Source of the DNA: Planctomycetota bacterium
GTDB taxonomy: Bacteria > Planctomycetota > Planctomycetia > Gemmatales > Gemmataceae
Assembly: GCA_021324515.1 (NCBI GenBank)
Contig: JAJPIY010000302.1
Coordinates: forward strand, 1-35,603
DNA length: 35,603 nucleotides
Direction of reading: 5' to 3'
Position 1 is the first letter of the stretch. Every line of letters starts with the position of its first letter. The notes under the pieces are model-generated. The model was not told the origin of the DNA. It did no database searches and worked only from the letters and a program-made list of their open reading frames with translations. This document shows, in pieces, positions 24,607 through 32,123 of the stretch. A program made the position numbers and the translations under genes.

Positions 24607-26721
24607 TTAACTGGCCACGCGCAGATCGGCCAATTCTTCCTTGACTGGAGCGTAGTGACTTGGCTCCATGCTGAATGACGCGGTGCCACTGGTGAAATTG
24701 CGCAGCTCGCTGGTGTAGCCGAACAGTTCGGCCAAGGGCACGTAAGCGTGCAGCTGGCAGCGGCCTTTGTCCATACTGGAGTTGAGGATCTCGCCGCGGC
24801 GACGGCTGATGTCGCGTGTCAGATCGCCGAGATACTGCGCCGGCGCCAGCACTACCACATTCATGATCGGCTCGAGCAGGGTGATGCCGGCCTTGAGCTG
24901 AGCCTCACGGGTGCATTCGATGGCTGCCAGCTTGAACGCATCCTGCGAGCTATCGACTTCGTGATGCTTGCCGTCCAAAAGCGTCGCTTGGATAGCGACG
25001 CACGGGAAGCCGTACTTGGCGCCCTTGGCGCAGGCTTCGCGGAAACCCGCTTCCACCGACGGAATATACTCGCTGGGAACGACGCCGCCGAAAATTTTGT
25101 CCATGAAATACAGATTATTCGGGTCTGGCTTATCTCCTTGCTCTTCCTGATACGCCGCCCATTCCTCAATCTGCTCCTTGGTGAGTGGCTCGAAGCGCAT
25201 GCGGATGACGGCGAATTTGCCGCGGCCGCCCGTTTGCTTGATGAAGCGCGTCTCCACTTCGACGGGCTGGGCAATCGTCTGCCGGTAGGCTACCTGGGGC
25301 CGGCCCACCGTCACCTTGACGCCCGGCGTCCGCATCAGTTTCTCCACGGATACTTCCAGGTGCAATTCCCCCATGCCACTGAGGATCAGCTCCTTCGTCT
25401 CCGGATCGGTACGACACCGCAGCGTCGGATCGTCGCGGACCAGCTTGCCCAAGGCGTCGGCCAATTTGGTCTCGTCGGTGCTACGATCGGGAATGATCGC
25501 CTGGGCAATGACCGGCTCTGGAAAACGGATGTCTTCCAAGGCAATCGGCGCATTAGGGGCGCACAGGGTATTGCCCGTGTGCGTCTGCTTGAGCCCGACC
25601 ACAGCCACAATCTCGCCTGGCCCTGCCACTTCTAAATTATCGCGGCGGTCCCCCATCATGCGGAAGATGCGGGCCACACGTTCGGATCGGCCGTTGGCCG
25701 TGTTCAACACGTCATCCTTGGGACGCAGCTGGCCCGAATAGATACGCACAAACACCAGGTCCCCGGTGCTTTCGCTGATGGTCTTGAAGGCCAGGCCGGC
25801 GAATGGCTCATTGGGGTCGGGTTTGCGCTGCGTCTCTTCCTTGTTTTTGCTCTTGGGAATCAGTCCTGTGACCGGTGGGCGGTCCAAGGGCGACGGCAGA
25901 TAATCGACTACGGCGTCGAGCAACAACTGGACGCCGTGGAAGTTCTTCGACGAACCGCATAGCACCGGTGTCAGCTTGCCGCTGAGCGTGCCGATCCGGA
26001 GCGCCTTGCGCAGCATCTCTTCGGGCACGGGTTGGCCTTCCAGGACCAATTCCAGCAAGTGGTCGTCGGCGTGCGAGGCGGCTTCGAGCAAGTGATTGTG
26101 ATACTCCTCCGCCAGGGCCTTGTATTCTTCGGGAATGTCCACCAGTTCGTACTTGACGTGCGTTTTGTCCTTGGGATCTTTCCAGATGAATTTCATCTTG
26201 ATGAGGTCGATGACGCCCTTGAACTGGTTGGCCTCACCCGCTGGCAGCGCGCAGATGGCCGGCAGAATGCCGAGCTTGTCCTTCATCTGCTGGATGCAGC
26301 CGAAGAAGTCGGCGCCGGTGCGATCCAGCTTGTTGATGTAGGCGATGCGCGGCACCTGATGCTTGTTGGCCTGATACCAGACCGTCTCGGACTGCACTTC
26401 GACGCCGCCGACGGCGCAGAAAACGCCGACCGCTCCGTCCAGGACGCGCAAGCTGCGTTCGACCTCCGCCGTGAAATCGACGTGGCCGGGCGTGTCGATC
26501 AATGTGATGCTGGTGTCGCCCCAGTCGATGGAGACGGCGGCGCTGTTGATCGTGATCCCCTTCTGCCGTTCCAGCGGATCGAAGTCCGTGGTGGTGTTGC
26601 CCTCATCGACATCACCGACCTTGTGCTTGGAGCCGCTGAAATAGAGGATGCGTTCCGTGGTCGTGGTTTTGCCGGCGTCCACGTGGGCGATGATCCCGAT
26701 ATTGCGAAGTTTGTCGAGCAT
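24607..26721 (-). CDS. fusA: Elongation factor G
   Basis: 704 residues from the ATG at 26721; the track's TTG three codons earlier is not needed. EF-G is the GTPase that drives translocation and, with RRF, ribosome recycling. GTP-binding motifs are all present: G1 AHVDAGKTTT, G2 around RQKGITI, G3 DTPGHVDF and G4 NKLDRTGAD. Domains II-V follow, with SGMGELHLEV in domain III and the domain IV/V segments QATLLDGKHHEVDS and RGEILNSSMDKG. The gene is alone, not in a str operon with rpsL, rpsG and tuf, so it may be one of two EF-G paralogues, as in the spirochaete/planctomycete type. A good sigma-70 promoter lies about 225 nt upstream. Confidence 0.94.
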   Translation of the reverse strand: MLDKLRNIGIIAHVDAGKTTTTERILYFSGSKHKVGDVDEGNTTTDFDPLERQKGITINSAAVSIDWGDTSITLIDTPGHVDFTAEVERSLRVLDGAVGVFCAVGGVEVQSETVWYQANKHQVPRIAYINKLDRTGADFFGCIQQMKDKLGILPAICALPAGEANQFKGVIDLIKMKFIWKDPKDKTHVKYELVDIPEEYKALAEEYHNHLLEAASHADDHLLELVLEGQPVPEEMLRKALRIGTLSGKLTPVLCGSSKNFHGVQLLLDAVVDYLPSPLDRPPVTGLIPKSKNKEETQRKPDPNEPFAGLAFKTISESTGDLVFVRIYSGQLRPKDDVLNTANGRSERVARIFRMMGDRRDNLEVAGPGEIVAVVGLKQTHTGNTLCAPNAPIALEDIRFPEPVIAQAIIPDRSTDETKLADALGKLVRDDPTLRCRTDPETKELILSGMGELHLEVSVEKLMRTPGVKVTVGRPQVAYRQTIAQPVEVETRFIKQTGGRGKFAVIRMRFEPLTKEQIEEWAAYQEEQGDKPDPNNLYFMDKIFGGVVPSEYIPSVEAGFREACAKGAKYGFPCVAIQATLLDGKHHEVDSSQDAFKLAAIECTREAQLKAGITLLEPIMNVVVLAPAQYLGDLTRDISRRRGEILNSSMDKGRCQLHAYVPLAELFGYTSELRNFTSGTASFSMEPSHYAPVKEELADLRVAS

Positions 26722-26945
26722 AGTTCCCAATAAAAAACAGGGACAGAGGCGGCTGGAACACGCATCCAGCCCACACCATAAAAGCGCTTCGGCTATCTCC
26801 GATGGAGGATTGTCGTGCCGCGATTCAGAACCACGGCACAGGAGGAAGAGTGGCGGGGGTTAATCCGCAAGAACAATCGGCTCAAGGCCTTTGGGCATCA
26901 CTGAATCCTATCCTCCCCCCCTGGCGCGAAGTAGAAGTTAAACTT

Positions 26946-26974
26946 ATAATATCGCTGCTGGAGGGATTTGTCCA
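26946..26974 (-). promoter_or_regulatory. Probable sigma-70 promoter for EF-G
   Basis: On the minus strand TGGACA (26974-26969) is followed after exactly 17 nt by TATTAT (26951-26946). Transcription would start near 26939, giving a leader of about 218 nt before the EF-G ATG. The leader (26722-26938) contains a small hairpin with GTGCCG/CGGCAC arms near 26814-26838 and no other recognisable element. Confidence 0.55.
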
Positions 26975-27025
26975 GAGGATCTGATGAATTTTACGTGAAA
27001 TCCAGCGAGCGGGATCGCGTCCGAA

Positions 27026-27178
27026 AGACGAGCGGGGGTGTGAACCCCCGAGGGCGAGCGGGGGGTGTGAACCCCCCGGTTGTGTTACCGGGGAGGTGAA
27101 CCCCGCGGTTGTTCTTGGCGAGCGGGGGGTGTGAACCCCCCGGTTGCACAACCGGGGGGTTCACACCCCCCGCTCGCC
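27026..27178. repeat. GC-rich palindromic repeat array, locus 5
   Basis: Partly degraded forward units are followed by a perfect 62-nt palindrome at 27117-27178 with 30-nt arms around CA, starting GGCGAGCGGGGGGTGTGAAC. A still weaker trace (GCGAGCGGGATCGCGTC) occurs just before, at about 27004. The array ends 4 bp from the stop codon of the next minus-strand gene. Confidence 0.92.
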
Positions 27179-27182
27179 GAAC

Positions 27183-28793
27183 TCACTTCTTCTTCGCTTT
27201 CTCGACGCGATTCACGTAGTCGATGAGCTTGGTCTTCAGGAACAGACGCAGCGTCAGGGCATCGCCGCCTTCCACGCTGAGGCGGAGGCGGTCGCCGTCT
27301 TTGCTATCACCAAAGACCTGGCGCGCGACTTCGGCTTGCGTCGGGTCGTCAAACAACGGCGCCAGGCGTGCCAGGGCCAATTGCAGTTCCATCACCTTGC
27401 CCGTTCGCGGTGCGGCCGCCAGCGCTTCCTTGAGAGCACGCAGTCCCTTTTCGCCAGCGCCCAGGAAGAGGACATCATCCTGGAAAGCGATATACACCGG
27501 ATGATTGCCCAGCGTCTGCCGTGTGCCGGACTTGAAATTCTTGTCCGGGTTGATGCGGTGGATGTTGACCTGGCCCGCTTTCTCGGCGTCGAGGTTGACT
27601 AGCTTGGGAAAACGAGCGGCGGCCTTGAGAAAGTTTCTCTCCATCTTGGCCCCTTCCTTGACCTTGATACCGGCCACCAGCGTGTACAAGCCGTTGGCGC
27701 TCGGTCCTCGCAGGTCGAGGGTCGCATCCAGCTCCGCCGCCTGGAGGGTAGGCATGGTTCCGTCGAGGAGCATGTTCAGCACTTGGCGTTGGTCCTCGTC
27801 TTTGGCCTTGGCCAATATCTGTTTCTCGGCATCTTGGAGCGCCGGGCCGAGCAACGCGCGCAGCTTCTGTGGCAAGCTCACGTTCAGCTGGCCCTTGAGG
27901 GCTGAGTTCGGTTGCGACAGGGCCGCCGTTCTGCTGGAGAGCTGTCCCAGATCGCGGATTCGGTTCGCCAAGGGCGAGCCAGGCTTGCCGGCCACGATCG
28001 CTGTCAGCGACAAATCGCCGTCTTTGCGGTCGAGGTCCAGGCGCAACGTCGCCGCACCGCCGTACTGGAGCAGCGACTTGATTTGGCCGCTCAACTCATC
28101 GACCGCCGCGTCACGGAACTTCTTTTGTGCTTTGCTGTGGGTCGGCATCTCCTGGTCCTTGAGGGCCGCCAGCTGATTTTCTATCACCGCCAATGCATTC
28201 GCTTTGAGGTCTTCGGGAACCTCATCAATATTCACTGTGATCGAAACGGCGCCGACCTGCCCGTCTGCCAGTACCGCCGCCGGCGCTAACAATTTCTCTT
28301 TGTCGAGCACTTCCTTATCGCGCGCTGTGATGTAGGCATAACCGTTGGCGAAACGGAAATAGAGGGAAACGGGCAGCTTCTCCACGTTCATCGTGTATAC
28401 CTCATCGTCGCCCTTTTCCGCTTTGGCGTCTAATGTGTCCGAAAGGAGGTCGAGGAAGGCTTTTTTGTCGGCGATGGGAACCAGAAGCACGGCCTTGCTA
28501 TCGATGCCGAATTGGCCGACCCAACCGTAGACGCCAATCGGCTTGGCGGCGTCGAGGCCTTGCAAGCCCTTTTCGCCGAGCTTGGACTTGAGGAGTTCAT
28601 CCAGCTGCTTGGCCTTTTCTGCTTCGCCGACCACTTCCCCCAGGTAGCGGAGATGGCCCCGTAATTGATCAAGGGCGGCCAAGCGGAGCAGCACGGCGGG
28701 CTTGTCGTTTTTGGGGGCTGCCTTGTCGGCGGCCCGAATCGGCGCCAGCGCCGTTAGCACGAACAGGGCCGCGAAGATGGGTTGTTTGGACAT
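27183..28793 (-). CDS. Secreted planctomycete hypothetical protein
   Basis: 536 residues from the ATG at 28793, nine nt after AAGGAG. Another ATG two codons upstream is too close to the binding site. A signal peptide (MSKQPIFAALFVLTALAPIRA) is followed by a mainly alpha/beta protein with two similar-looking halves. Each half contains segments such as GVYGWVGQFGIDSKAVLLVP and HPVYIAFQDDVLFLGAGEKG, where a short substrate-like strand precedes a helix. It is lysine- and alanine-rich in its helices. The layout resembles DUF3352-like or related planctomycete periplasmic proteins, but I do not recognise a specific family. There is no catalytic motif and no co-directional neighbour close by; repeats flank it on both sides. 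Role unknown. Confidence 0.72.
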   Translation of the reverse strand: MSKQPIFAALFVLTALAPIRAADKAAPKNDKPAVLLRLAALDQLRGHLRYLGEVVGEAEKAKQLDELLKSKLGEKGLQGLDAAKPIGVYGWVGQFGIDSKAVLLVPIADKKAFLDLLSDTLDAKAEKGDDEVYTMNVEKLPVSLYFRFANGYAYITARDKEVLDKEKLLAPAAVLADGQVGAVSITVNIDEVPEDLKANALAVIENQLAALKDQEMPTHSKAQKKFRDAAVDELSGQIKSLLQYGGAATLRLDLDRKDGDLSLTAIVAGKPGSPLANRIRDLGQLSSRTAALSQPNSALKGQLNVSLPQKLRALLGPALQDAEKQILAKAKDEDQRQVLNMLLDGTMPTLQAAELDATLDLRGPSANGLYTLVAGIKVKEGAKMERNFLKAAARFPKLVNLDAEKAGQVNIHRINPDKNFKSGTRQTLGNHPVYIAFQDDVLFLGAGEKGLRALKEALAAAPRTGKVMELQLALARLAPLFDDPTQAEVARQVFGDSKDGDRLRLSVEGGDALTLRLFLKTKLIDYVNRVEKAKKK

Positions 28794-28839
28794 GAACATA
28801 TACTCCTTGAATGAACCGGGCAACTTGGTTTAGCTTGGT

Positions 28840-28995
28840 TTAGCCGCGAGCCGTAGGCGAGCGCGATCGCGCTCGCCTACGGCTCGCGGCTAAGCGCGAT
28901 CGCGCTCGCCTACGGCTCGCGGCTAAACGCGATCGCGCTCGCCTACGGCTCGCGGCTAAACGCGATCGCGCTCGCCTACGGCTCGCGGCTAAACG
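28840..28995. repeat. 33-bp tandem repeat grown from a palindrome
   Basis: A perfect palindrome beginning TTAGCCGCGAGCCGTAGGCG (about 54 bp, centred on GCGATCGC) is followed by three further copies of its right half, CGCGATCGCGCTCGCCTACG and so on, with an exact 33-bp period (cgcgat at 28895, 28928, 28961). It occupies the gap between divergent genes and ends 95 bp before the DUF6807 start. The 11-residue LAASRRRARSR repeat in the ORF track is a translation artefact of it. Confidence 0.92.
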
Positions 28996-29089
28996 AAAGC
29001 AGTGGACCACAACCGGGCTACCCTTTATACTCGCCTTCAGTGTCGTTCGTTTCAGTATAGCGAGGCCATCGCAACGAGGAGACTTCATC

Positions 29090-30088
29090 ATGCGGACGGG
29101 TCTACCGGCGCTGTGCGTCATCTGTCTGATTACAGCAGCGGCTTCAGAAGGGAAAAAAGCCTTCGTTCCAGGCAAAGCAGTGATCAACGGCAATCGCATC
29201 ATCTTCTCTGCCGACGCTGCGGAAGCAGCCGTCTATCGCTTCGGCGGCGACCTGGCTAAGCCGATCCTTTGGCCGTTGAAGGCGCCCAACAATAAAGAGA
29301 TCACCCGTGATTGGCCGATGCGTCCGGCGCCTGCGGGCAGTCCCAAGGAAGACCATCCGCATCAAAAATCGGCCTGGTTCACCTACGGGGACGTCATCCC
29401 GGAAGGCATCCCGATCAAGCACAAGCGCAGGGGCGTTGAAGGCGTCGATTTCTGGGCCGAGGGACCAGATTGCGGCCGCATCGTCTGCGTGGATGTCAGC
29501 CCTTCTGCCGACCGTGCCGGCATCGTCACGCGCAATGAATGGCGCGACCCCGACGGCACCAAGCTCCTGGACGAAATCCGCACGATCCGTCTTTTCCACA
29601 ACGATAAGGCTCGTTTGTTTATCGTGGACATCGATCTCTGCGCCAGCGTCGTACCGATCACCTTTGGGGACACCAAGGAGGGTGCATTCGGGGTGCGCGT
29701 GGCCCACAGCATGCGCGAGGATAACCGCGGCAAGGGGCGCCTCACCAACGCCGAGGGCAAAGTCGGCGAGAACCAGTGCTGGGGCCGCGTCTCGGCCTGG
29801 TGCGATTATTCAGGGCCAGTCGAAGGCGAAACCGTCGGCATTGCCCTTTTCGCCGCCCCGAACAATCCCTCGCCCAGCTGCTGGCATAGCCGCGCTTACG
29901 GACTGATGGCCGCTAATCCCTTTGGCCGCGCTAAGTCCGGCTTTCCCGATATGAAAGGCAAAAAAGACCGGGTACATCTCGAAAAGGGAGCGCACCTGAA
30001 ATTGCGCTATGGCATCTTCGTCCATCTGGGCGATGTCCAGGAGGGCCAAGTCGCCGAGGCTTACGAACTGTTCAAGAAGATGAAATGA
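29090..30088 (+). CDS. DUF6807 (PmoA-like) secreted protein
   Basis: 332 residues, ATG preceded by GAGGAG. A short signal peptide (MRTGLPALCVICLITAAAS) precedes a beta-rich globular protein. The diagnostic motif is EDHPHQKSAWFTYGD (family consensus close to DHPHHRSLWFAHG). Further conserved-looking segments are IVTRNEWRDPDG, DIDLCAS, FGVRVAHSM, and NPSPSCWHSRAYGLMAANPFG near the C-terminus. The family is called 'methane oxygenase PmoA' in databases because of one misnamed member; it has no demonstrated link with methane oxidation and is expanded in planctomycetes next to sugar-related genes. The biochemical role is unknown. The endonuclease III gene follows after 4 nt, so they are probably co-transcribed despite unrelated functions. 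Confidence 0.85.
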   Translation: MRTGLPALCVICLITAAASEGKKAFVPGKAVINGNRIIFSADAAEAAVYRFGGDLAKPILWPLKAPNNKEITRDWPMRPAPAGSPKEDHPHQKSAWFTYGDVIPEGIPIKHKRRGVEGVDFWAEGPDCGRIVCVDVSPSADRAGIVTRNEWRDPDGTKLLDEIRTIRLFHNDKARLFIVDIDLCASVVPITFGDTKEGAFGVRVAHSMREDNRGKGRLTNAEGKVGENQCWGRVSAWCDYSGPVEGETVGIALFAAPNNPSPSCWHSRAYGLMAANPFGRAKSGFPDMKGKKDRVHLEKGAHLKLRYGIFVHLGDVQEGQVAEAYELFKKMK

Positions 30089-30092
30089 ACCG

Positions 30093-30806
30093 ATGAACAC
30101 ATCAAACTCCTTGCGCGCACGGGCTGGCCGTATCGTCCGCAAGCTGGCCCAACTTTATCCGGACGCCCATTGTGCCTTGCACTATGAGACACCGTTGCAG
30201 CTGTTGGTGGCCACCATCTTGTCGGCGCAATGCACGGATGAGCGCGTCAATCGTGTCACGCCGGCCCTGTTCGCACGCTATCCCGATGCGAAAGCATTTG
30301 CTACGGCGAAGCAGGCCGAGTTGGAAAAATACATCCAATCGACTGGTTTTTTCCGCAGCAAGGCCAAGAACATCATTGCCTGCTGCCGCCAATTGGTGGA
30401 GCGCTATGGCGGAGAGGTGCCGCAGACGATGGAGGAGTTGGTGACGCTGCCCGGCATCGGACGCAAAACGGCCAACGTCCTGCTCGGCAATCTTTTTGCT
30501 GTGCCCGGCATTCCAGTTGATACCCACGTCCGCCGGCTCAGTTGGCGCATGGGCCTAAGCGAACACGAAGATCCCGTGAAGATCGAGCGTGACTTGATGG
30601 CCCTGGTCCCGCGCAAGGAATGGACGATGTTCGGCCATCGCATGATTTTCCACGGCCGACGGGTGTGCCACGCGCGCAAACCGCTGTGCGGCCAATGCCC
30701 GCTGGCGGCGTTGTGCCCACGCCGAGGAGTAGGGGAGACGGATGCCGTGAGCGACGCTTCGGCGAAGCCTCCGCTGGAGCACAAGACTTCTACAAAGCGT
30801 CGCTAA
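30093..30806 (+). CDS. nth: Endonuclease III, DNA glycosylase/AP lyase
   Basis: 237 residues. Base-excision-repair enzyme removing oxidised pyrimidines. All key elements are present: helix-hairpin-helix LPGIGRKTANVLLG with catalytic K125, the catalytic aspartate D143 in VDTHVRRLS, and the [4Fe-4S] ligands C192, C199, C202 and C208 (C-x6-C-x2-C-x5-C). The substrate-contact motif LSAQCTDERVN is intact. The enzyme normally ends soon after the cluster at about 211 residues. Here about 25 extra residues (ETDAVSDASAKPPLEHKTST) are encoded by a palindromic DNA segment, so the tail is probably repeat-derived rather than functional. It starts 4 nt after DUF6807. Confidence 0.96.
   Translation: MNTSNSLRARAGRIVRKLAQLYPDAHCALHYETPLQLLVATILSAQCTDERVNRVTPALFARYPDAKAFATAKQAELEKYIQSTGFFRSKAKNIIACCRQLVERYGGEVPQTMEELVTLPGIGRKTANVLLGNLFAVPGIPVDTHVRRLSWRMGLSEHEDPVKIERDLMALVPRKEWTMFGHRMIFHGRRVCHARKPLCGQCPLAALCPRRGVGETDAVSDASAKPPLEHKTSTKRR
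30752..30805. repeat. REP-like dyad within the 3' end of nth
   Basis: CGACGCTTCGGCGAAGC at 30752-30768 is a self-complementary hairpin, and GCGACGCTT pairs with AAGCGTCGC close to the stop codon. The same core, with one base changed, is found at 10180-10196 upstream of the carbonic anhydrase gene. It may double as a terminator. Confidence 0.5.
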
Positions 30807-30817
30807 CTGCGACGCCG

Positions 30818-30960
30818 TTACTTCGCTTGGACATCATAACATAGCAGCACGTTTTGATCGCGCAAGTAGAGCCAGCCGCCGGCGACGACAGGGTGCGGCC
30901 CAGCATTTTTAGCATTGCGATCGGGCTGGGCGAAACGGCCGATCGCCGCCGCCGCCGGGG
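30818..30960 (-). pseudogene. C-terminal scrap of a PQQ-like propeller protein
   Basis: The minus strand reads, ending at a TAA at 30818-30820, [20 protein letters not shown] then [20 protein letters not shown]. This matches the last blade of secreted PQQ-repeat proteins in planctomycetes, which typically finish HPVVAGGRLYLRDQ...CYDV. The frame is intact over about 45 codons but has no start or upstream domains; the TSUP permease gene begins at 31017 on the other strand. It is a leftover of a deleted or displaced gene. Confidence 0.6.
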
Positions 30961-31016
30961 AATCGCTAAGCTCTTTTCTAGTGCAGCTGGTCGCCTCGTT
31001 TCACGATGGGAGAGCC

Positions 31017-31835
31017 ATGTCGGGTCCACTGGAACAACAGCTATGGCTTGGCCTGTCCGCCTTTGTTGCGGGCGTGATTAATTCGGTGGCCGGCGGCGGC
31101 ACATTGCTAACTTTCCCCGCCTTGCTGACTGCTCTGGCGCCGTTGGGAATCGAAGCCGGCCGGGTCGCCAATGCCACCAGCACTGTCGCTCTGGTTCCCG
31201 GCTCGCTTGCCGGCGCCTGGGGCTATCGCCGCGAAATACGAACTGTCCGCTCTTGGACCCTGCTCCTCCTCCCCCCCAGCCTGATCGGCGGAGTAACGGG
31301 TTCTCTGCTGCTCACTCGCCTCGAGGCAAAATACTTTCAGCTGCTCGTGCCCTGGCTCATTCTGACGGCGGCCCTGTTGTTCATGATGCAACCGGCCCTG
31401 GTGCGGCTGATGCCTTCTCCTTTGGCCTCTGCCCAATTGGGGAAAGAGCAAGCGCACGCCGCCCCGTCCCGAAAAATGATGGCAGCGGTCGTGATCTTTC
31501 AGTTCCTCATCGCCGTCTACGGCGGCTATTTCGGTGCGGGCATCGGCATCCTCATGCTCAGCGCCTTGGCCCTGATGGGCATACCCGACGTCCATCAGAT
31601 GAACGCGATTAAGACGTTCCTGGCTTTCTGCATCAACGGCGTCTCGGTAGTGATCTTTGTGGTCGAGAAAAAAGTGGCATGGCGCTACGCACCGACGATG
31701 GCGGCTGCGGCCGTCGCGGGCGGCTACCTGGGAGCGCACGTGGCGCGGCAGGTGCGGCCGTGGCTGGTCCGCTGGTTTATCGTCACGGTCGGGCTGGGAT
31801 TGGCCGGTTACTATTTCTACAAGCAATTCGCTTGA
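31017..31835 (+). CDS. TSUP (TauE/SafE) family membrane transporter
   Basis: 272 residues from the ATG at 31017, preceded by GGGAGAG; the track start 34 codons upstream is unsupported. About eight hydrophobic helices are visible in two similar halves. Both halves begin with the family signature: LSAFVAGVINSVAGGGTLLTFPALL and IAVYGGYFGAGIGILMLSALALMG. The second half also has INAxKxFL-like NAIKTFLAFCINGVSVVIF. TSUP proteins export or import small organosulfur anions such as sulfite, sulfoacetate or thiosulfate, or related substrates. The substrate here cannot be told from sequence. No sulfur-metabolism gene is nearby. It stands alone between a PQQ scrap and the CRTAC1 gene. Confidence 0.92.
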   Translation: MSGPLEQQLWLGLSAFVAGVINSVAGGGTLLTFPALLTALAPLGIEAGRVANATSTVALVPGSLAGAWGYRREIRTVRSWTLLLLPPSLIGGVTGSLLLTRLEAKYFQLLVPWLILTAALLFMMQPALVRLMPSPLASAQLGKEQAHAAPSRKMMAAVVIFQFLIAVYGGYFGAGIGILMLSALALMGIPDVHQMNAIKTFLAFCINGVSVVIFVVEKKVAWRYAPTMAAAAVAGGYLGAHVARQVRPWLVRWFIVTVGLGLAGYYFYKQFA

Positions 31836-32123
31836 GAAATCCCGACGCCATGATAAAGCACTGCTCTGCACTCCCGGCGCTCTGGCATTGATGGCCTTGG
31901 TCGGCTACTATAAAAAAAGAACAGACCATGCAGAGAAAGCCAAACGAATTGATCGGGCCGCAGCGCTTTTACGAAGCGCCGCTAATCGGGAGTTGAAAAC
32001 TCGCACACCCCCTGTTCCCGGCGGAGCCGAGGAACCAAAGGACTCGCAATCCGCGCGTTTCCGGATGGAGCCAGGAAACGAGTAAGGTTCCGCCGTGGCC
32101 GCACGAAAGCACGGCGAATTCCT
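31836..32123. other. Intergenic region upstream of the CRTAC1 lipoprotein
   Basis: No gene was recognised in these 288 bp. TTGATG (31888) followed by TATAAA (31909) with a 15-nt spacer is a weak promoter candidate facing the lipoprotein gene. The long minus-strand ORF covering it is an antisense shadow. Confidence 0.3.

Noticed and set aside
28840-29202. ORF with repeated LAASRRRARSR
   Set aside because: The peptide repeat is the translation of a 33-bp non-coding tandem repeat; no ribosome-binding site or conserved domain.
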